Assembly (NCBI RefSeq): GCF_010731795.1
Contig: NZ_AP022591.1
Coordinates: forward strand, 3,286,001 to 3,350,000
Direction of reading: 5' to 3'
Length of the DNA: 64,000 nt
Origin: Mycolicibacterium celeriflavum
GTDB lineage: Bacteria > Actinomycetota > Actinomycetes > Mycobacteriales > Mycobacteriaceae
The notes below the pieces were generated by a model that was given only the letters and a program-made list of their open reading frames with translations, searched no databases and was not told the DNA's origin. Position numbers and translations under genes: made by a program. This document shows, piece after piece, positions 18,146 through 30,524 of the stretch. Each line of letters starts with the position of its first letter. Position 1 is the first letter of the stretch.

Positions 18146-18763
18146 ATGCAGACGGGAACGGACGACACCTCGGATCCGGCGGTCGGTCGGGTGCGTCACG
18201 AATTGGCCCGGTTGGGCCGCAACGCGGCTTCGGCGCCGGACGTGCCACCGGAGATCCCCGCGCGCATCGCTGCCGCGTTGCAGGCCGCCGGCGATCCCGC
18301 CCACGCCGTCGAACGGCCCCGGCTGCGGCGCATCCACATCCTCGGCCTGGTGGCCGGCCTCGCCGCCGCGACGGCCGGGATTGTCATCGGAACGTCGATG
18401 CTGACCCGCGATCCGGCGCCGCGCTTCTCCCAGGCCGGCCCGACGGCCGAGCGCATCACGGTGTCGCGACCGCCGGCGGTGATTCCGCTGACCGCTCAAC
18501 AGCTCGTCGCGCTGTTGAGCGCGCCGCCCGATTACGGCCCGCTATCGGACCCGGCGCGGCGCGCGGCCTGCCTCGACGGGCTCGGCTACCCGCCGACCAC
18601 CTCGATCCTCGGCGCCCGGCCCGTCGACATGGGCGGGCGCCCCGCGGTGGTCCTGCTGATTGCGGCGAACTCCGCCGCCGATGTGGCCGCGCTGGTGGTC
18701 GGCGCGGGCTGCGACGCTGATCACGGTGGCCTGCTGGCCGAGACCGTGGTCCAGCGACCGTAG
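18146..18763 (+). CDS. rsmA: Anti-sigma-M factor RsmA
   Basis: 205 residues, ATG 18146. The N-terminal cytoplasmic part is short (about 1-65, [22 protein letters not shown]). One membrane helix lies at about 68-90 ([21 protein letters not shown]), followed by an extracytoplasmic domain with two cysteines. Identity rests mainly on position next to sigM and on topology. It is expected to hold SigM inactive at the membrane. No zinc-binding HxxxCxxC anti-sigma motif is visible in the N-terminus. Confidence 0.85.
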   Translation: MQTGTDDTSDPAVGRVRHELARLGRNAASAPDVPPEIPARIAAALQAAGDPAHAVERPRLRRIHILGLVAGLAAATAGIVIGTSMLTRDPAPRFSQAGPTAERITVSRPPAVIPLTAQQLVALLSAPPDYGPLSDPARRAACLDGLGYPPTTSILGARPVDMGGRPAVVLLIAANSAADVAALVVGAGCDADHGGLLAETVVQRP

Positions 18764-18857
18764 GCTGTCCACCGACGTTGCTCTCCGAAGTCCGGGAACA
18801 CCACCGCCTACGCTGGTGTTGGTACCGGTGCCGACTTGGTGCGGCAGAAAGGCGCTC

Positions 18858-19832
18858 ATGACCACCACACCCACGGTTCATGATCTGATCATCATCGGAT
18901 CCGGCCCCGCCGGCTACACCGCCGCCATCTACGCGGCCCGCGCGCAACTCAAGCCGCTGGTGTTCGAAGGCGTTCAATTCGGTGGTGCGTTGATGACGAC
19001 CACTGAGGTGGAGAACTACCCCGGTTTTCGCAACGGCATCACCGGTCCGGAGTTGATGGACGAGATGCGCGAACAGGCGCTGCGCTTCGGCGCGGACCTG
19101 CGGATGGAGGACGTCGACGCGGTCGACCTGGACGGGCCGGTCAAGACGGTCACGGTCGGCGACGAGACGTTTCGGGCACGCGCGGTGATCCTCGCGATGG
19201 GCGCCGCGGCGCGTCACCTCGGCGTGCCGGGTGAAGAGGCGCTGCTCGGAATGGGTGTGAGCACGTGCGCGACCTGCGATGGGTTCTTCTTCCGAGAAGA
19301 AGACATCATCGTGGTCGGCGGCGGCGACTCCGCCATGGAGGAGGCCATCTTCCTGACGAAGTTCGCCCGCAGCGTCACCCTGGTGCACCGCCGCGACGAG
19401 TTCCGTGCCTCGCGCATCATGCTGGACCGCGCCCGCGCGAACGAGAAGATCACGTTCGTCACCAACACCGAGGTCGTCGAGATCGAGGGCAGCCCGAAAG
19501 TCAGCGGAGTTCGGTTGCGCAACACCGTCACCGGTGAGGAGTCCAAGCTGGCCGTCACCGGCGTGTTCGTCGCGGTCGGCCACGATCCGCGCTCCGATCT
19601 GGTGCGCGGCCAGATCGACCTCGACGAAGAGGGCTACGTCCTGACGCAGCGCGGTTCGACCAGCACATCGGTCGAAGGTGTCTTCGCCGCAGGCGATCTC
19701 GTCGACCGCACCTACCGCCAGGCCGTCACCGCCGCGGGGACCGGCTGCTCGGCCTCCATCGACGCCGAACGCTGGCTCGCCGAAATCGGTTCTGGTCCAA
19801 GCGATGAAACCACCGAAACCCCCGTTCGATAG
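18858..19832 (+). CDS. trxB: Thioredoxin reductase
   Basis: 324 residues. The ATG at 18858 follows GAAAGG and gives the usual family length; the frame is open further upstream but without homology. FAD-binding GSGPAG near residue 14, redox-active CATC at about 140, NADPH-binding GGGDSAMEE and C-terminal FAD motif VEGVFAAGD. It reduces thioredoxin using NADPH and is followed 10 bp later by the thioredoxin gene. Confidence 0.96.
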   Translation: MTTTPTVHDLIIIGSGPAGYTAAIYAARAQLKPLVFEGVQFGGALMTTTEVENYPGFRNGITGPELMDEMREQALRFGADLRMEDVDAVDLDGPVKTVTVGDETFRARAVILAMGAAARHLGVPGEEALLGMGVSTCATCDGFFFREEDIIVVGGGDSAMEEAIFLTKFARSVTLVHRRDEFRASRIMLDRARANEKITFVTNTEVVEIEGSPKVSGVRLRNTVTGEESKLAVTGVFVAVGHDPRSDLVRGQIDLDEEGYVLTQRGSTSTSVEGVFAAGDLVDRTYRQAVTAAGTGCSASIDAERWLAEIGSGPSDETTETPVR

Positions 19833-19842
19833 GAGCACCACG

Positions 19843-20178
19843 ATGACCGACAGCGTTACGTCGACAGTAGCCGTAACCGACGACTCCTTCTCTGAGGACG
19901 TGCTGTCCAGCAGTACCCCAGTGCTGGTTGACTTCTGGGCGACCTGGTGCGGTCCCTGCAAGATGATCGCCCCGGTGCTCGAGGAGATCGCCGCCGAGAA
20001 GGCCGGCGCGTTGACGGTCGCCAAGCTCGATGTCGACGCGAATCCGGCCACGGCGCGCGACTTCCAGGTGGTGTCGATCCCGACGCTGATCGTGTTCAAG
20101 GACGGTGTGCCGGTCAAGCGGATCGTCGGCGCAAAAGGCAAGGCTGCGCTGCTGCGCGAGCTCAGCGACATCGTCTAG
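19843..20178 (+). CDS. trxC: Thioredoxin
   Basis: 111 residues from the ATG at 19843, preceded by AGGAG. Canonical WCGPC active site in [17 protein letters not shown] and cis-Pro segment [11 protein letters not shown]. Partner of the adjacent thioredoxin reductase. Named trxC after M. tuberculosis Rv3914; other annotations use trxA. Confidence 0.96.
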   Translation: MTDSVTSTVAVTDDSFSEDVLSSSTPVLVDFWATWCGPCKMIAPVLEEIAAEKAGALTVAKLDVDANPATARDFQVVSIPTLIVFKDGVPVKRIVGAKGKAALLRELSDIV

Positions 20179-20332
20179 CCCTGGTGCGGCGGGGGTCTGG
20201 CCATACAACCCGCCGCGCGGACACCGGCCTGGGGTTTTCTTGAATCCGCGGAGTGTCTGCGACAATCGTGCCTAGCCCGTCAACCTGGTCAGCGCCCTCG
20301 CGCAGCTGACAACCGTGACCGAAAGGCCGCAT

Positions 20333-21529
20333 ATGTCCAGTCTGCGTCGCGGTGACCGCGGTGCCGCGGTCACCGAGATCAGGGCTGCACTGACGGCGTT
20401 GGGCATGCTCGACAACGCCGACGAGGAGATCACCACCGGCAGACACGTCGTGCTGGACCTGTTCGACGGGGAACTCGACCATGCGGTGCGGGCATTCCAG
20501 CAGCATCGCGGGCTCTTGGTGGACGGGATCGTCGGTGAGGCGACTTACCGTGCGCTGAAAGAGGCGTCGTACCGCCTGGGCGCACGCACCCTCAGCCACC
20601 AGTTCGGCGCCCCGATGTTCGGCGACGACGTCGCGACGCTGCAGGCCCGGTTGCAGGATCTCGGCTTCTACACCGGCCTGGTCGACGGCCACTTCGGTCT
20701 CGCCACGCACAACGCGTTGATGTCGTACCAGCGTGAGTACGGCCTGTACCCCGACGGCATCTGTGGTCCTGAAACGTTGCGCTCCTTGTACTTTCTCGGT
20801 TCCCGAGTCACCGGTGGATCCCCCCACGCGATCCGCGAGGAGGAGTTGGTCCGCAGCTCCGGTCCCCGGCTGTCGGGCAAGCGCATCATCATCGACCCGG
20901 GCCGCGGTGGCGACGACCACGGGCAGATCATGCAGAGCCCCGGCGGGCCGATCAGCGAGTCGGACATCTTGTGGGACTTGGCCAGCCGGCTCGAGGGCCG
21001 GATGACCGCAATCGGTATGGAGACGTTCCTGTCGCGGCCGGCCAATCGTGCGCCCTCGGACGCCGAACGGGCCGCGACCGCCAACGCTGTCGGGGCCGAC
21101 CTGATGATCAGCCTGCGCTGCGCGACCCAACCCAGCCCCGCCGCCAACGGCGTCGCGTCGTTCCACTTCGGCAACTCACACGGCTCGGTCTCCACCATCG
21201 GCCGCAACCTGGCCGACTTCATCCAGCGAGAAGTGGTGGCGCGCAGCGGATTACGTGATTGCCGCACCCACGGCAGGACATGGGACCTACTGCGGCTGAC
21301 CCGCATGCCCACCGTGCAGGTCGACGTCGGCTACATCACCAACCCGCGGGACCGGGCCATCCTGGTGTCGACGCAGACCCGCGACTCGATCGCCGAGGGG
21401 ATACTCGCCGCGGTCAAGCGGCTCTACCTGCTCGGCAAAAACGACCGTCCCACAGGCACTTTCACCTTCGCCGAACTGCTGGCGCACGAACTCTCGGTCG
21501 AACAGGCCGGCCGCGTCAGCCCGTCCTGA
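20333..21529 (+). CDS. cwlM: CwlM, inactive amidase-fold regulator of peptidoglycan synthesis
   Basis: 398 residues from ATG 20333 (a GTG 18 bp upstream is open; the ATG has GAAAGG before it). Two peptidoglycan-binding repeats (about 5-75 and 90-160, each with a VDG-F(G) core) are followed by an amidase_3-like domain (IIIDPGRGGDDHG ... GRTWDLLRLTRMPTVQVDVGYITN). In M. tuberculosis CwlM lacks amidase activity; phosphorylated by PknB, it activates MurA. It shares the region with pknB and murJ. Confidence 0.94.
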   Translation: MSSLRRGDRGAAVTEIRAALTALGMLDNADEEITTGRHVVLDLFDGELDHAVRAFQQHRGLLVDGIVGEATYRALKEASYRLGARTLSHQFGAPMFGDDVATLQARLQDLGFYTGLVDGHFGLATHNALMSYQREYGLYPDGICGPETLRSLYFLGSRVTGGSPHAIREEELVRSSGPRLSGKRIIIDPGRGGDDHGQIMQSPGGPISESDILWDLASRLEGRMTAIGMETFLSRPANRAPSDAERAATANAVGADLMISLRCATQPSPAANGVASFHFGNSHGSVSTIGRNLADFIQREVVARSGLRDCRTHGRTWDLLRLTRMPTVQVDVGYITNPRDRAILVSTQTRDSIAEGILAAVKRLYLLGKNDRPTGTFTFAELLAHELSVEQAGRVSPS

Positions 21530-21545
21530 CCGCGATCACTTCACG

Positions 21546-22319
21546 TCATCGCGACGGGCTCACGCCCGCCCCGACCGGCAACTGCGCGAACTCGAACAAC
21601 CGCTCCAACGCCGCCTCGACGTCGGCCTTCCAGCCCAGCCCCTGTTCCAACTCCAGGCGCAACCGGGGGAAGTAGCGGTGAGGGGCGACCACGACGAAGC
21701 CCGCGTCCAGCAGCAGGTCGGCATCGAGCACACACTGCTCGACAGAGCAGTCGCCGAGCACCTCGACGACGGGTCGCAGCGACGGCGACACCGCCCCAGG
21801 GTCGAGTAGTTCGCTGACCTCGGCCGTGTGGGCGAACGCTTCGAGCGCGCGCGCTCCCCGGCGGACCAGGTCCCCGACCACGGCGGAGATCAGCATGCGC
21901 GACAATCCGTCGGCTTCGGCACCGGACTCGATGCCCAGCGAGGTCAGTAGCACCGCGTCGGCGCTCACCGGTGCGGTCGGAAAACGACGAGCACGCGGCA
22001 CGGCATTCGCTGGCGCGTAGAACGCATAGCCCAGGCACGCCTCGTTCCCGCTCAGCGGCGCAGGTCCGTCGTCGGTCTGCTCGTCGCTGCACTGCACTGC
22101 GACCTGCCCGCAGGAGCCCCACTCGAGCATGACCATCGACAGCCAGGCTTCCTTCTCGAACTCGGGGTCGGACAGGTGGTCGTCGACGCCGGGGACGGCG
22201 GCACCCGCCGCATCACGCCCCAGGGTCAGCGGATCGACTTCCCAGTACACGCACCTGCGGGCATGCTTCGGCAACTGCTCGAACGCTTCGAGCCGTAGAG
22301 GCGTGACGCGTGCCGACAC
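21546..22319 (-). CDS. GNAT-like conserved mycobacterial protein (Rv3916c-like)
   Basis: 257 residues, ATG 22319. An N-terminal segment (CVYWEVDPLTLG), a central strand-helix unit resembling GNAT motif A (DAVLLTSLGIESGAEADGLSRMLISAVVGDLVRRG), and a C-terminal region with FEFAQLPVG. It converges with cwlM (16-bp gap) and lies downstream of parB, as Rv3916c does. An acetyltransferase role is inferred from the fold only. Confidence 0.82.
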   Translation of the reverse strand: MSARVTPLRLEAFEQLPKHARRCVYWEVDPLTLGRDAAGAAVPGVDDHLSDPEFEKEAWLSMVMLEWGSCGQVAVQCSDEQTDDGPAPLSGNEACLGYAFYAPANAVPRARRFPTAPVSADAVLLTSLGIESGAEADGLSRMLISAVVGDLVRRGARALEAFAHTAEVSELLDPGAVSPSLRPVVEVLGDCSVEQCVLDADLLLDAGFVVVAPHRYFPRLRLELEQGLGWKADVEAALERLFEFAQLPVGAGVSPSR

Positions 22320-22527
22320 TAGACTCCCCGGGTCCTACACGGTGCGAAAATGCACAGCTGCCACTCCAGGATAGAAGGGTGCGGCGGGGTCGGTCCCCGG
22401 TTCTGCACGGCTATCGGGTGCGGATGCGAAACACGTTGTCTCACAATTGGTTTCCTTCAAACGGCGGTGCCGACGACGGCGAATCCGGGGGTTGTGTCAC
22501 AGTGACGTAATTACCCGGTGTCGTAGG
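22320..22527 (-). promoter_or_regulatory. Intergenic region upstream of the GNAT-like gene, with an 11-bp palindrome
   Basis: 208 bp between parB and the GNAT-like gene, both on the minus strand. It must hold the latter's promoter unless read-through occurs. The only structure seen is GTCAC-A-GTGAC at 22496-22506, a perfect short palindrome close to the parB stop codon. Confidence 0.35.
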
Positions 22528-23526
22528 TCAGCGGTCGGACGCGCTCATCAGTTCGACTATGCGCTGAAGATCGTCGACCGACCCGAACTCCACCACGATC
22601 TTGCCTTTTCGTTTGCCAAGGCTCACGGTGACCCGGGTGTCGAAGGCCGTCGACAGCCGTTCAGCAACGTCTTGCAGGCCCGGCATGCTGATCGGCTTAC
22701 GCTTCGGCGACGACGGCGCCGCTGGCCCGGCCCGGTTCGCCAACGTGACCGCTTCCTCGGTCGCGCGCACCGAGAGCCCTTCGGCGACGATGCGCGCAGC
22801 CAACTCCTCCTGCTGTTCGGGTCCCGCCTCGAGCGCCAACAGGGCGCGCGCATGGCCGGCCGACAGCACACCGGCGGCCACCCGCCGTTGCACCGCGATC
22901 GGCAACCGCAGCAGCCGGATCATGTTCGTGATCAACGGACGCGACCGGCCGATCCGCGATGCGAGTTCGTCGTGGGTCACCCCGAATTCGTCGAGCAGCT
23001 GCTGATACGCGGCCGCCTCCTCCAACGGGTTCAACTGGACGCGATGGATGTTCTCCAACAACGCGTCGCGGAGCATGCCGTCGTCGGAGGTCTCCCGCAC
23101 GATCGCCGGGATGGCCTCGAGGCCGGCTTGCTGGGCGGCGCGCCACCGCCGCTCCCCCATGACGAGTTGATAGCGGATCGGTCCTGGTGCATCGCCGGGC
23201 AGCGCACGCACCACGATCGGCTGCATGAGCCCGAACTCGCGGATCGAGTGCACCAGTTCGCCGAGCGCCTCCTCGTCGAAAACCTGACGGGGCTGTCGCG
23301 GGTTCGGCTCGATCGACGACGGGTCGATCTCGCGGTACACCGCGCCGACGTCGTTGGCCGCGGTGGCCGCATTGCCGTTCGACGACGGTCCCCCGATCAC
23401 CACATCGGCGGCCGCGTCGCCCATCCGTGGCCCGAACCCGGACTGATCCCCTTCGGCGGGTCCGGTCGGAATCAGCGAAGCCAGGCCGCGGCCGAGGCCG
23501 CTGCGCTTGCGTGTCGGTTGGGTCAT
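22528..23526 (-). CDS. parB: Chromosome partitioning protein ParB
   Basis: 332 residues, ATG 23526. The ParB/Spo0J N-terminal domain ([24 protein letters not shown]) includes the CTP-binding patch [13 protein letters not shown]. An HTH region ([22 protein letters not shown]) is followed by a C-terminal dimerisation domain ([24 protein letters not shown]). It binds parS; four parS sites lie 1-2.7 kb upstream. It follows parA by 22 bp in the same operon. Confidence 0.96.
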   Translation of the reverse strand: MTQPTRKRSGLGRGLASLIPTGPAEGDQSGFGPRMGDAAADVVIGGPSSNGNAATAANDVGAVYREIDPSSIEPNPRQPRQVFDEEALGELVHSIREFGLMQPIVVRALPGDAPGPIRYQLVMGERRWRAAQQAGLEAIPAIVRETSDDGMLRDALLENIHRVQLNPLEEAAAYQQLLDEFGVTHDELASRIGRSRPLITNMIRLLRLPIAVQRRVAAGVLSAGHARALLALEAGPEQQEELAARIVAEGLSVRATEEAVTLANRAGPAAPSSPKRKPISMPGLQDVAERLSTAFDTRVTVSLGKRKGKIVVEFGSVDDLQRIVELMSASDR

Positions 23527-23548
23527 GGCGTCTCCTGTTGTCGCGCGC

Positions 23549-25314
<1,766 letters not shown>

Positions 25315-25334
25315 CTACACGCGTGTAACTCTCG

Positions 25335-25880
25335 TCAGTCGGAGAGCACGACGACGCGCCGCGACGGCTCCACGCCCTCGCTCTCGCTGTGCACGCCGTC
25401 GACCGCGGCAACCGCGTCGTGCACGATCTTGCGCTCGAACGGCGTCATGGGCGCGAGCTCTTCGCGCTCGCCGGTCTCGAGCACCCGCCGCGCGACCTTC
25501 TCACCGAGCGCCGCCAACTCGTCGCGGCGCCGGCGTCGCCACCGGGCGATGTCGAGCATCAGGCGGCTGCGCTCCCCCGTCTTCTGGTGCACGGCCAGTC
25601 GCGTCAACTCCTGCAACGCGTCGAGAACCTCGCCCTTGCGGCCGACCAACTTGTTCAGGTCGCTGCCCCCGTCGATGCTGACGACCGCGCGGTCGCCTTC
25701 GACGTCGAGGTCGATGTCGCCGTCGAAGTCGAGCAGGTCCAACAACTCCTCGAGGTAGTCGCCGGCGATCTCCCCTTCGGCGACCAACCTCTCTTCGAGG
25801 TCATCCTCGGCGACCGGTGGCGCGGCACCGTTCTCCTCTTCCGTCAGGTCGTCGCGTTCCGTCGTATCGGCGTCTGTCAT
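25335..25880 (-). CDS. khpB: Jag/KhpB RNA-binding protein
   Basis: 181 residues, ATG 25880. An acidic N-terminus (EREDLTEEENG type) precedes a KH-like domain (about 55-110, DIDLDVEGDRAVVSIDGGSDLNKLVGRKGEVLDALQ) and an R3H domain (about 120-180, with the ARRVLETGEREELAPMTPFERKIVHDAV core). KhpB proteins bind RNA and influence cell elongation and envelope homeostasis. It lies between yidC and rsmG as in most actinobacteria. Confidence 0.92.
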   Translation of the reverse strand: MTDADTTERDDLTEEENGAAPPVAEDDLEERLVAEGEIAGDYLEELLDLLDFDGDIDLDVEGDRAVVSIDGGSDLNKLVGRKGEVLDALQELTRLAVHQKTGERSRLMLDIARWRRRRRDELAALGEKVARRVLETGEREELAPMTPFERKIVHDAVAAVDGVHSESEGVEPSRRVVVLSD

Positions 25881-25915
25881 GTCGGTATCTCCTCATCCCC
25901 ACCGGTGTCGCCCGG

Positions 25916-27019
25916 TCAACGTTTACGCTTCTTCGGCCGTGCGCCGGGGCGTGGACTCGCGCCCGGACGCGGCGTGCGGTTTCCTGCCCCGGACGCCGTC
26001 TTGTCGGTGCCGGCGCCCGTCGGCTTCTTCTCGGTGGACCCGTTCTCGGATACGGTGTCGACGATTTCGGGCTCACCGCTCGCCGCCGGCTCCGGCGTCT
26101 GACCCTTGCGCGTCCGCTTCGGCTTGGCACCTGGCGGCGGCGCGTTCTTCGCCTGCCGCTCCTGCGCCTCGAGTTTCTTGGCCTCTTCTTCCTTTTCGAT
26201 CTTGCCGAACACGTAGTGCTGCTGACCGAACGTCCAGATGTTGTTGGCAAGCCAGTACATGATGATGGCCAACGGCAGGAACGGCCCGCCGACGACAACG
26301 CCGAGCGGAAACACATACAGCGCCAGCTTGTTCATCATCGCGGTCTGCGGGTTCGCCGCGGCCTCCGGGCTCTGACGCGCCACCGACGCCCGACTGTTGA
26401 AGTACGTCGCGATGCCGGCCAGGATCATGATCGGCACACCCACACCGATGACCGCCGCGCGGTTGAACTCCGTGAAGGCGTCCAGGCCCGAGGTTTGAAT
26501 CATGGTGGCGCCCAACGGTGCACCGAACAGATGCGCGTCGAGGAAGTGGGCGACGTCGGCGGGGCTGAAGACGTAATTGCCTGTGGCGCGGTTCTGTTCG
26601 ACGGAGAGCTGGATCTGACCGAACCCGCCCTGCGTCCGGTTGAACGACCGCAGCACGTGAAACAGGCCCAGGAACACCGGCACCTGGGCCAGCATCGGCA
26701 GGCAGCCGAGGATCGGGTTGAACCCGTGCTCCTTCTGCAGCTTCTGCATCTCCAGCGCCATCCGCTGACGATCCTTGCCGTACTTCTTCTGCAGCGCCTT
26801 GATCTGCGGCTGCAGCTCCTGCATCTGGCGCGTGGTGCGAATCTGCTTGACGAACGGCTTGTACAGGATCGCGCGCAGGGTGAAGACGAGGAACATCACC
26901 GACAGCGCCCACGCGAAGAAGTTCGACGGCCCCAGCAGGAAGGCGAACAGCTTGTACCAGACCCACATGATCGCCGACACCGGGTAGTAGATGATGTCGA
27001 GGCTGAACCAGTTAAACAC
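25916..27019 (-). CDS. yidC: Membrane protein insertase YidC
   Basis: 367 residues from GTG 27019 ([19 protein letters not shown]), which overlaps the yidD stop by 8 bp. YidC/Oxa1 core with the hydrophilic-groove arginine region, the coiled cytoplasmic loop ([17 protein letters not shown]) and [19 protein letters not shown]. It ends in a long basic tail (KPKRTRKG ... KKRKR) suited to ribosome binding. It inserts membrane proteins with or without SecYEG. Confidence 0.95.
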   Translation of the reverse strand: MFNWFSLDIIYYPVSAIMWVWYKLFAFLLGPSNFFAWALSVMFLVFTLRAILYKPFVKQIRTTRQMQELQPQIKALQKKYGKDRQRMALEMQKLQKEHGFNPILGCLPMLAQVPVFLGLFHVLRSFNRTQGGFGQIQLSVEQNRATGNYVFSPADVAHFLDAHLFGAPLGATMIQTSGLDAFTEFNRAAVIGVGVPIMILAGIATYFNSRASVARQSPEAAANPQTAMMNKLALYVFPLGVVVGGPFLPLAIIMYWLANNIWTFGQQHYVFGKIEKEEEAKKLEAQERQAKNAPPPGAKPKRTRKGQTPEPAASGEPEIVDTVSENGSTEKKPTGAGTDKTASGAGNRTPRPGASPRPGARPKKRKR

Positions 27020-27392
27020 GCGTCTCGCTTCCTGCTCGCAATGCTGGTGTGCCGCCGTTGACGTCGCCGACGGTGTCCCGATCCTCTGAGGACTCGGCCG
27101 CGGCCGCACACGATGCGTCCGCGTCGCCTTCGCGTTCAGGTGTCGGGCGCTCGGGTATCGGGTCCCATCCTCCCCTATGCCACGGTCCGCATTTCAGCAG
27201 CCGTACCGTGGCAAGCCAGCCACCGCGCAGCAGGCCGAACTCGCTCAGCGCGTCCACCGCGTACTGACTGCAGGTGGGCGTGAACCGGCACGTGGGCAGC
27301 CGCAGCGGCGAAACCGTGTGCCGATACAGCTGGATCAGGTAGATCACGACGCGGGCTGTCCTCGCCCCGATCGACCTCACTGAAGTTCTCAC
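27012..27392 (-). CDS. yidD: Membrane protein insertion efficiency factor YidD
   Basis: 126 residues, GTG 27392 overlapping the rnpA stop (GTGA). Family signature [31 protein letters not shown] with conserved cysteines, then [12 protein letters not shown]. The C-terminal ~40 residues are an acidic extension beyond the family core. It assists YidC-dependent insertion. Confidence 0.93.
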   Translation of the reverse strand: MRTSVRSIGARTARVVIYLIQLYRHTVSPLRLPTCRFTPTCSQYAVDALSEFGLLRGGWLATVRLLKCGPWHRGGWDPIPERPTPEREGDADASCAAAAESSEDRDTVGDVNGGTPALRAGSETRV

Positions 27393-27748
27393 CCGGCCAC
27401 CTCGTTCTTGGGCCTCATCCGGCGCAGGGCGGTGCGGAGCTCCTGCTCGAGTCGCGCCGATATCGCGTGCCTGCTGCTGGGCAACGCGCGGATCACCACC
27501 CGATCGGCGGGATCGAGTTCGTCGAGCACCGTACGCGCGACATGCCGTAACCGCCTGGCCACCCGATGCCGTTGCACCGCGGTCCCGACCGCCTTCGACA
27601 CCACCAGCCCGATCCGCGGACCCGGCTCGCCGTCCCCTTCGGATCGCAACGCATGCACGACGAGGTCGGGCTGCACCGCGCGCACCCCTCGACTGACCGT
27701 GATTCCGAACTCCGTCGACCGCGTCATCCGGTACCGCGCCGGAAGCAC
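27389..27748 (-). CDS. rnpA: Ribonuclease P protein component
   Basis: 119 residues, GTG 27748. RNase P protein motif [16 protein letters not shown] at about residues 60-75 and [15 protein letters not shown]. With the RNA subunit (not in this window) it removes tRNA 5' leaders. It follows rpmH by 32 bp and is co-directional with it. Confidence 0.94.
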   Translation of the reverse strand: MLPARYRMTRSTEFGITVSRGVRAVQPDLVVHALRSEGDGEPGPRIGLVVSKAVGTAVQRHRVARRLRHVARTVLDELDPADRVVIRALPSSRHAISARLEQELRTALRRMRPKNEVAG

Positions 27749-27780
27749 CGCGTCAGACTCCGCTTGAAGTCACGTGGGAA

Positions 27781-27924
27781 TCACGCAGTCAGCTTGCGCC
27801 GACCCTTGCCGCGACGGTTCGCCACGATCGCCCGGCCGGCCCGGGTGCGCATCCGCAGCCGGAAGCCATGCACGCGCGCCCGGCGCCGGTTGTTCGGCTG
27901 AAAGGTCCGCTTGCCCTTGGCCAC
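27781..27924 (-). CDS. rpmH: 50S ribosomal protein L34
   Basis: 47 residues, GTG at 27924 ([21 protein letters not shown]) to TGA. Clear L34 sequence including [19 protein letters not shown] and the basic GKGRRKLTA end. First gene of the origin-proximal leftward operon (rpmH-rnpA-yidD-yidC-khpB). Confidence 0.97.
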   Translation of the reverse strand: MAKGKRTFQPNNRRRARVHGFRLRMRTRAGRAIVANRRGKGRRKLTA

Positions 27925-28479
27925 GGCTGTCTCTCCTTGTTGCGTCTGGCATCCGCAGCCCGCACCGATCGACGTACGAATCGGTGTGGACGCAGTTGCC
28001 GTTGGTAAGCTCGTCCGTCTTGCTAGCCGGCGCGGTCCCCGATCGGAGCCGGGTCGCAGCCGTATCGCCTCGTACGGGCGACTGTTCGAGGGTACTGACG
28101 AGTTTTCGCTGGGTCAAACCTCGCCCGATGCCCCAGCCGACAGCCACAATTGCACCACCCGTCACGATGCAGCGTGAGCCCGAAATATCCACCCGCGCAA
28201 TGTTGCAGAACGGTTGGCACCCGCCGAGAAAACTGTTAGCTTCTGCCAAGGCCGATTCGATAACGAAACGGCGACGAACAACGAAGCGAGGACGCCCGAC
28301 TAGTCGTGAGCCCACAGGATGCCTCACCACCGTGATGTGCCCCGGCCCGCGGCGTTCCCGCCGGTAGACAACAGAACGACGACGACTGTCCTGTCTCCAC
28401 AGCCTGTGGATAACTTTGTGGACAGATCGTCCTCGTTCCATTGGTCGTCTCCGGGTCGACCGCAAGGGGGTAGTCGTCG
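27925..28479. promoter_or_regulatory. rpmH-dnaA divergent regulatory region with DnaA boxes
   Basis: 555 bp without a gene. It must contain the divergent rpmH and dnaA promoters. Close to dnaA there is a perfect DnaA box TGTGGATAA at 28405-28413 and a near match TGTGGACAG at 28417-28425, consistent with DnaA autoregulation. Nothing else is identifiable. Confidence 0.7.
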
Positions 28480-29967
28480 TTGACAGCTGACCCCGACCCA
28501 CCGTTCGTGGCGGTATGGAACACGGTGGTCGCCGAACTCAACGGTGGCGCCGGCGCCGGAACGGTCGGCGATTCCGCCCCGACCCTCACCCCGCAGCAAA
28601 GAGCGTGGTTGAAGCTCGTCAAACCGCTCGTCATCACCGAGGGTTTTGCCCTGCTGTCGGTGCCGACCCCGTTCGTCCAGAACGAGATCGAACGCCATCT
28701 GCGCGAGCCGATCATCAGCGCGTTGAGCCGTCAGCTCGGCCAGCGCGTCGAACTCGGTGTGCGCATCGCCGATCCCGGCCCCGACGACACCGCCGACGAA
28801 CCGCTCAACGGACTGTCCGCCCTCGCCGAACCCGACGAGGTCGACGAGGACTTCGAAGCGCGCATCAGCGCCGAGGAAAGTTGGCCGACGTACTTCACCA
28901 GCCGGCCACCGAACACGTTGACCGACGACCCCAGCGCGGTCAACCTCAACCGCCGCTACACGTTCGACACGTTCGTCATCGGCGCGTCGAACCGGTTCGC
29001 CCACGCCGCGACGCTTGCGATCGCCGAGGCCCCGGCCCGCGCGTACAACCCCCTGTTCATCTGGGGCGAGTCGGGCCTGGGCAAGACCCACCTGTTGCAC
29101 GCGGCAGGGAACTACGCGCAGCGATTGTTTCCCGGCATGCGGGTGAAGTACGTCTCGACCGAGGAATTCACCAACGACTTCATCAATTCGCTGCGCGACG
29201 ACCGGAAGGCGTCCTTCAAGCGCAGCTACCGCGACATCGATGTGTTGCTCGTCGACGACATCCAGTTCATCGAGGGCAAGGAAGGCATCCAGGAGGAGTT
29301 CTTCCACACCTTCAACACCCTGCACAACGCCAACAAGCAGATCGTCATCTCGTCGGACCGGCCTCCCAAGCAGCTGGCCACGCTCGAGGACAGGCTGCGC
29401 ACCCGCTTCGAGTGGGGGCTGATCACCGACGTCCAGCCACCGGAGCTGGAGACGCGGATCGCGATCCTGCGCAAGAAGGCGCAGATGGACCGGCTCGATG
29501 TGCCCGACGATGTGCTCGAACTCATCGCCAGCAGCATCGAACGCAACATCCGTGAACTCGAGGGCGCGCTCATCCGCGTCACCGCATTTGCGTCACTGAA
29601 CAAGACGACGATCGACAAGTCGTTGGCCGAGATCGTGCTGCGTGATCTGATCTCCGATCCCAGCACCATGCAGATCAGCACCGCGGCGATCATGGCGGCC
29701 ACCGCCGAGTATTTCGAGACGACGGTCGAGGAACTGCGTGGCCCCGGCAAGACGCGCGCTCTCGCGCAGTCCCGACAGATCGCCATGTACCTCTGCCGCG
29801 AGCTCACCGATCTGTCCCTTCCGAAGATCGGCCAGGCCTTCGGGCGCGACCACACCACCGTCATGTACGCCGAGAAGAAGATTCGCGGTGAAATGGCCGA
29901 ACGGCGTGAGGTCTTCGATCACGTGAAGGAACTCACGACACGAATTCGTCAGCGCTCCAAGCGCTGA
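28480..29967 (+). CDS. dnaA: Chromosomal replication initiator DnaA
   Basis: 495 residues, TTG start at 28480 ([20 protein letters not shown]). Domain I is at about 1-90. The acidic linker (about 100-145) is followed by the AAA+ domain with Walker [11 protein letters not shown] near residue 195 and Walker B LLVDDIQF. The C-terminal domain IV carries the DnaA signature [14 protein letters not shown]. It binds DnaA boxes in the adjacent intergenic regions and opens oriC. Confidence 0.97.
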   Translation: MTADPDPPFVAVWNTVVAELNGGAGAGTVGDSAPTLTPQQRAWLKLVKPLVITEGFALLSVPTPFVQNEIERHLREPIISALSRQLGQRVELGVRIADPGPDDTADEPLNGLSALAEPDEVDEDFEARISAEESWPTYFTSRPPNTLTDDPSAVNLNRRYTFDTFVIGASNRFAHAATLAIAEAPARAYNPLFIWGESGLGKTHLLHAAGNYAQRLFPGMRVKYVSTEEFTNDFINSLRDDRKASFKRSYRDIDVLLVDDIQFIEGKEGIQEEFFHTFNTLHNANKQIVISSDRPPKQLATLEDRLRTRFEWGLITDVQPPELETRIAILRKKAQMDRLDVPDDVLELIASSIERNIRELEGALIRVTAFASLNKTTIDKSLAEIVLRDLISDPSTMQISTAAIMAATAEYFETTVEELRGPGKTRALAQSRQIAMYLCRELTDLSLPKIGQAFGRDHTTVMYAEKKIRGEMAERREVFDHVKELTTRIRQRSKR

Positions 29968-30524
29968 GTCGCCCGCTTTTGCGCCGCCGGTTGTGTCGTG
30001 CCGCGCCCAGATTCGCCGTCTCGTGCGACGACCAGGAAATTTCTTCAAAAATCTTCTGTCCCGCCCACACCATGAGTCACATCGCGTGGTTGTGCACGCC
30101 GATGTGGAGAACCTGGGATCAACCAATGAACTACCCGCCGATTCCTGCACAACCGCCGGGCTCTCCACACTCATTCCCACCCTGGCGTGCACTCATCCAC
30201 AGCTGGCTCACACCGTCGCACGCTTGTCAGCAGGGCGGACATCGATTCATCCCCAACATCCACAGGCCCTAATACTGTTGCTTGTATATCTCCAAAGTTT
30301 CCTCTTCGAAGAAGGCGGCTGGGGAAGCACAGAACCGGCCTGCCGCGAACCCAGCGGAAAGCGTCGATGTCACCCCGATCGATTAGCTTTCAAGTTGGGG
30401 CGGAAAGCTCTACGGTGATTCATCGACAGCCGTTACGGTCGTCGGGACGCATCGGTCAGACGCGTGGTGAGACACCGGGAAACCGCTGCTTAATGCTTGT
30501 CGTGGTATTGATCGAAGGGACCCA
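29968..30524. other. oriC: Origin of replication oriC (dnaA-dnaN intergenic)
   Basis: 557 bp without genes, the known oriC position in mycobacteria. Near-consensus DnaA boxes on both strands: TGTGGAGAA (30103-30111), CTCTCCACA (30161-30169), TCATCCACA (30193-30201) and ACATCCACA (30256-30264), all one or two mismatches from TT(A/G)TCCACA. AT-rich stretches near 30035-30056 and 30270-30300 are candidates for the unwinding region. Weak boxes are normal for mycobacterial oriC. Confidence 0.88.

Noticed and set aside
26645..26660. Additional parS-like sequence in yidC
   Set aside because: Only one half (CACGTGAAAC) matches; the palindrome is broken.
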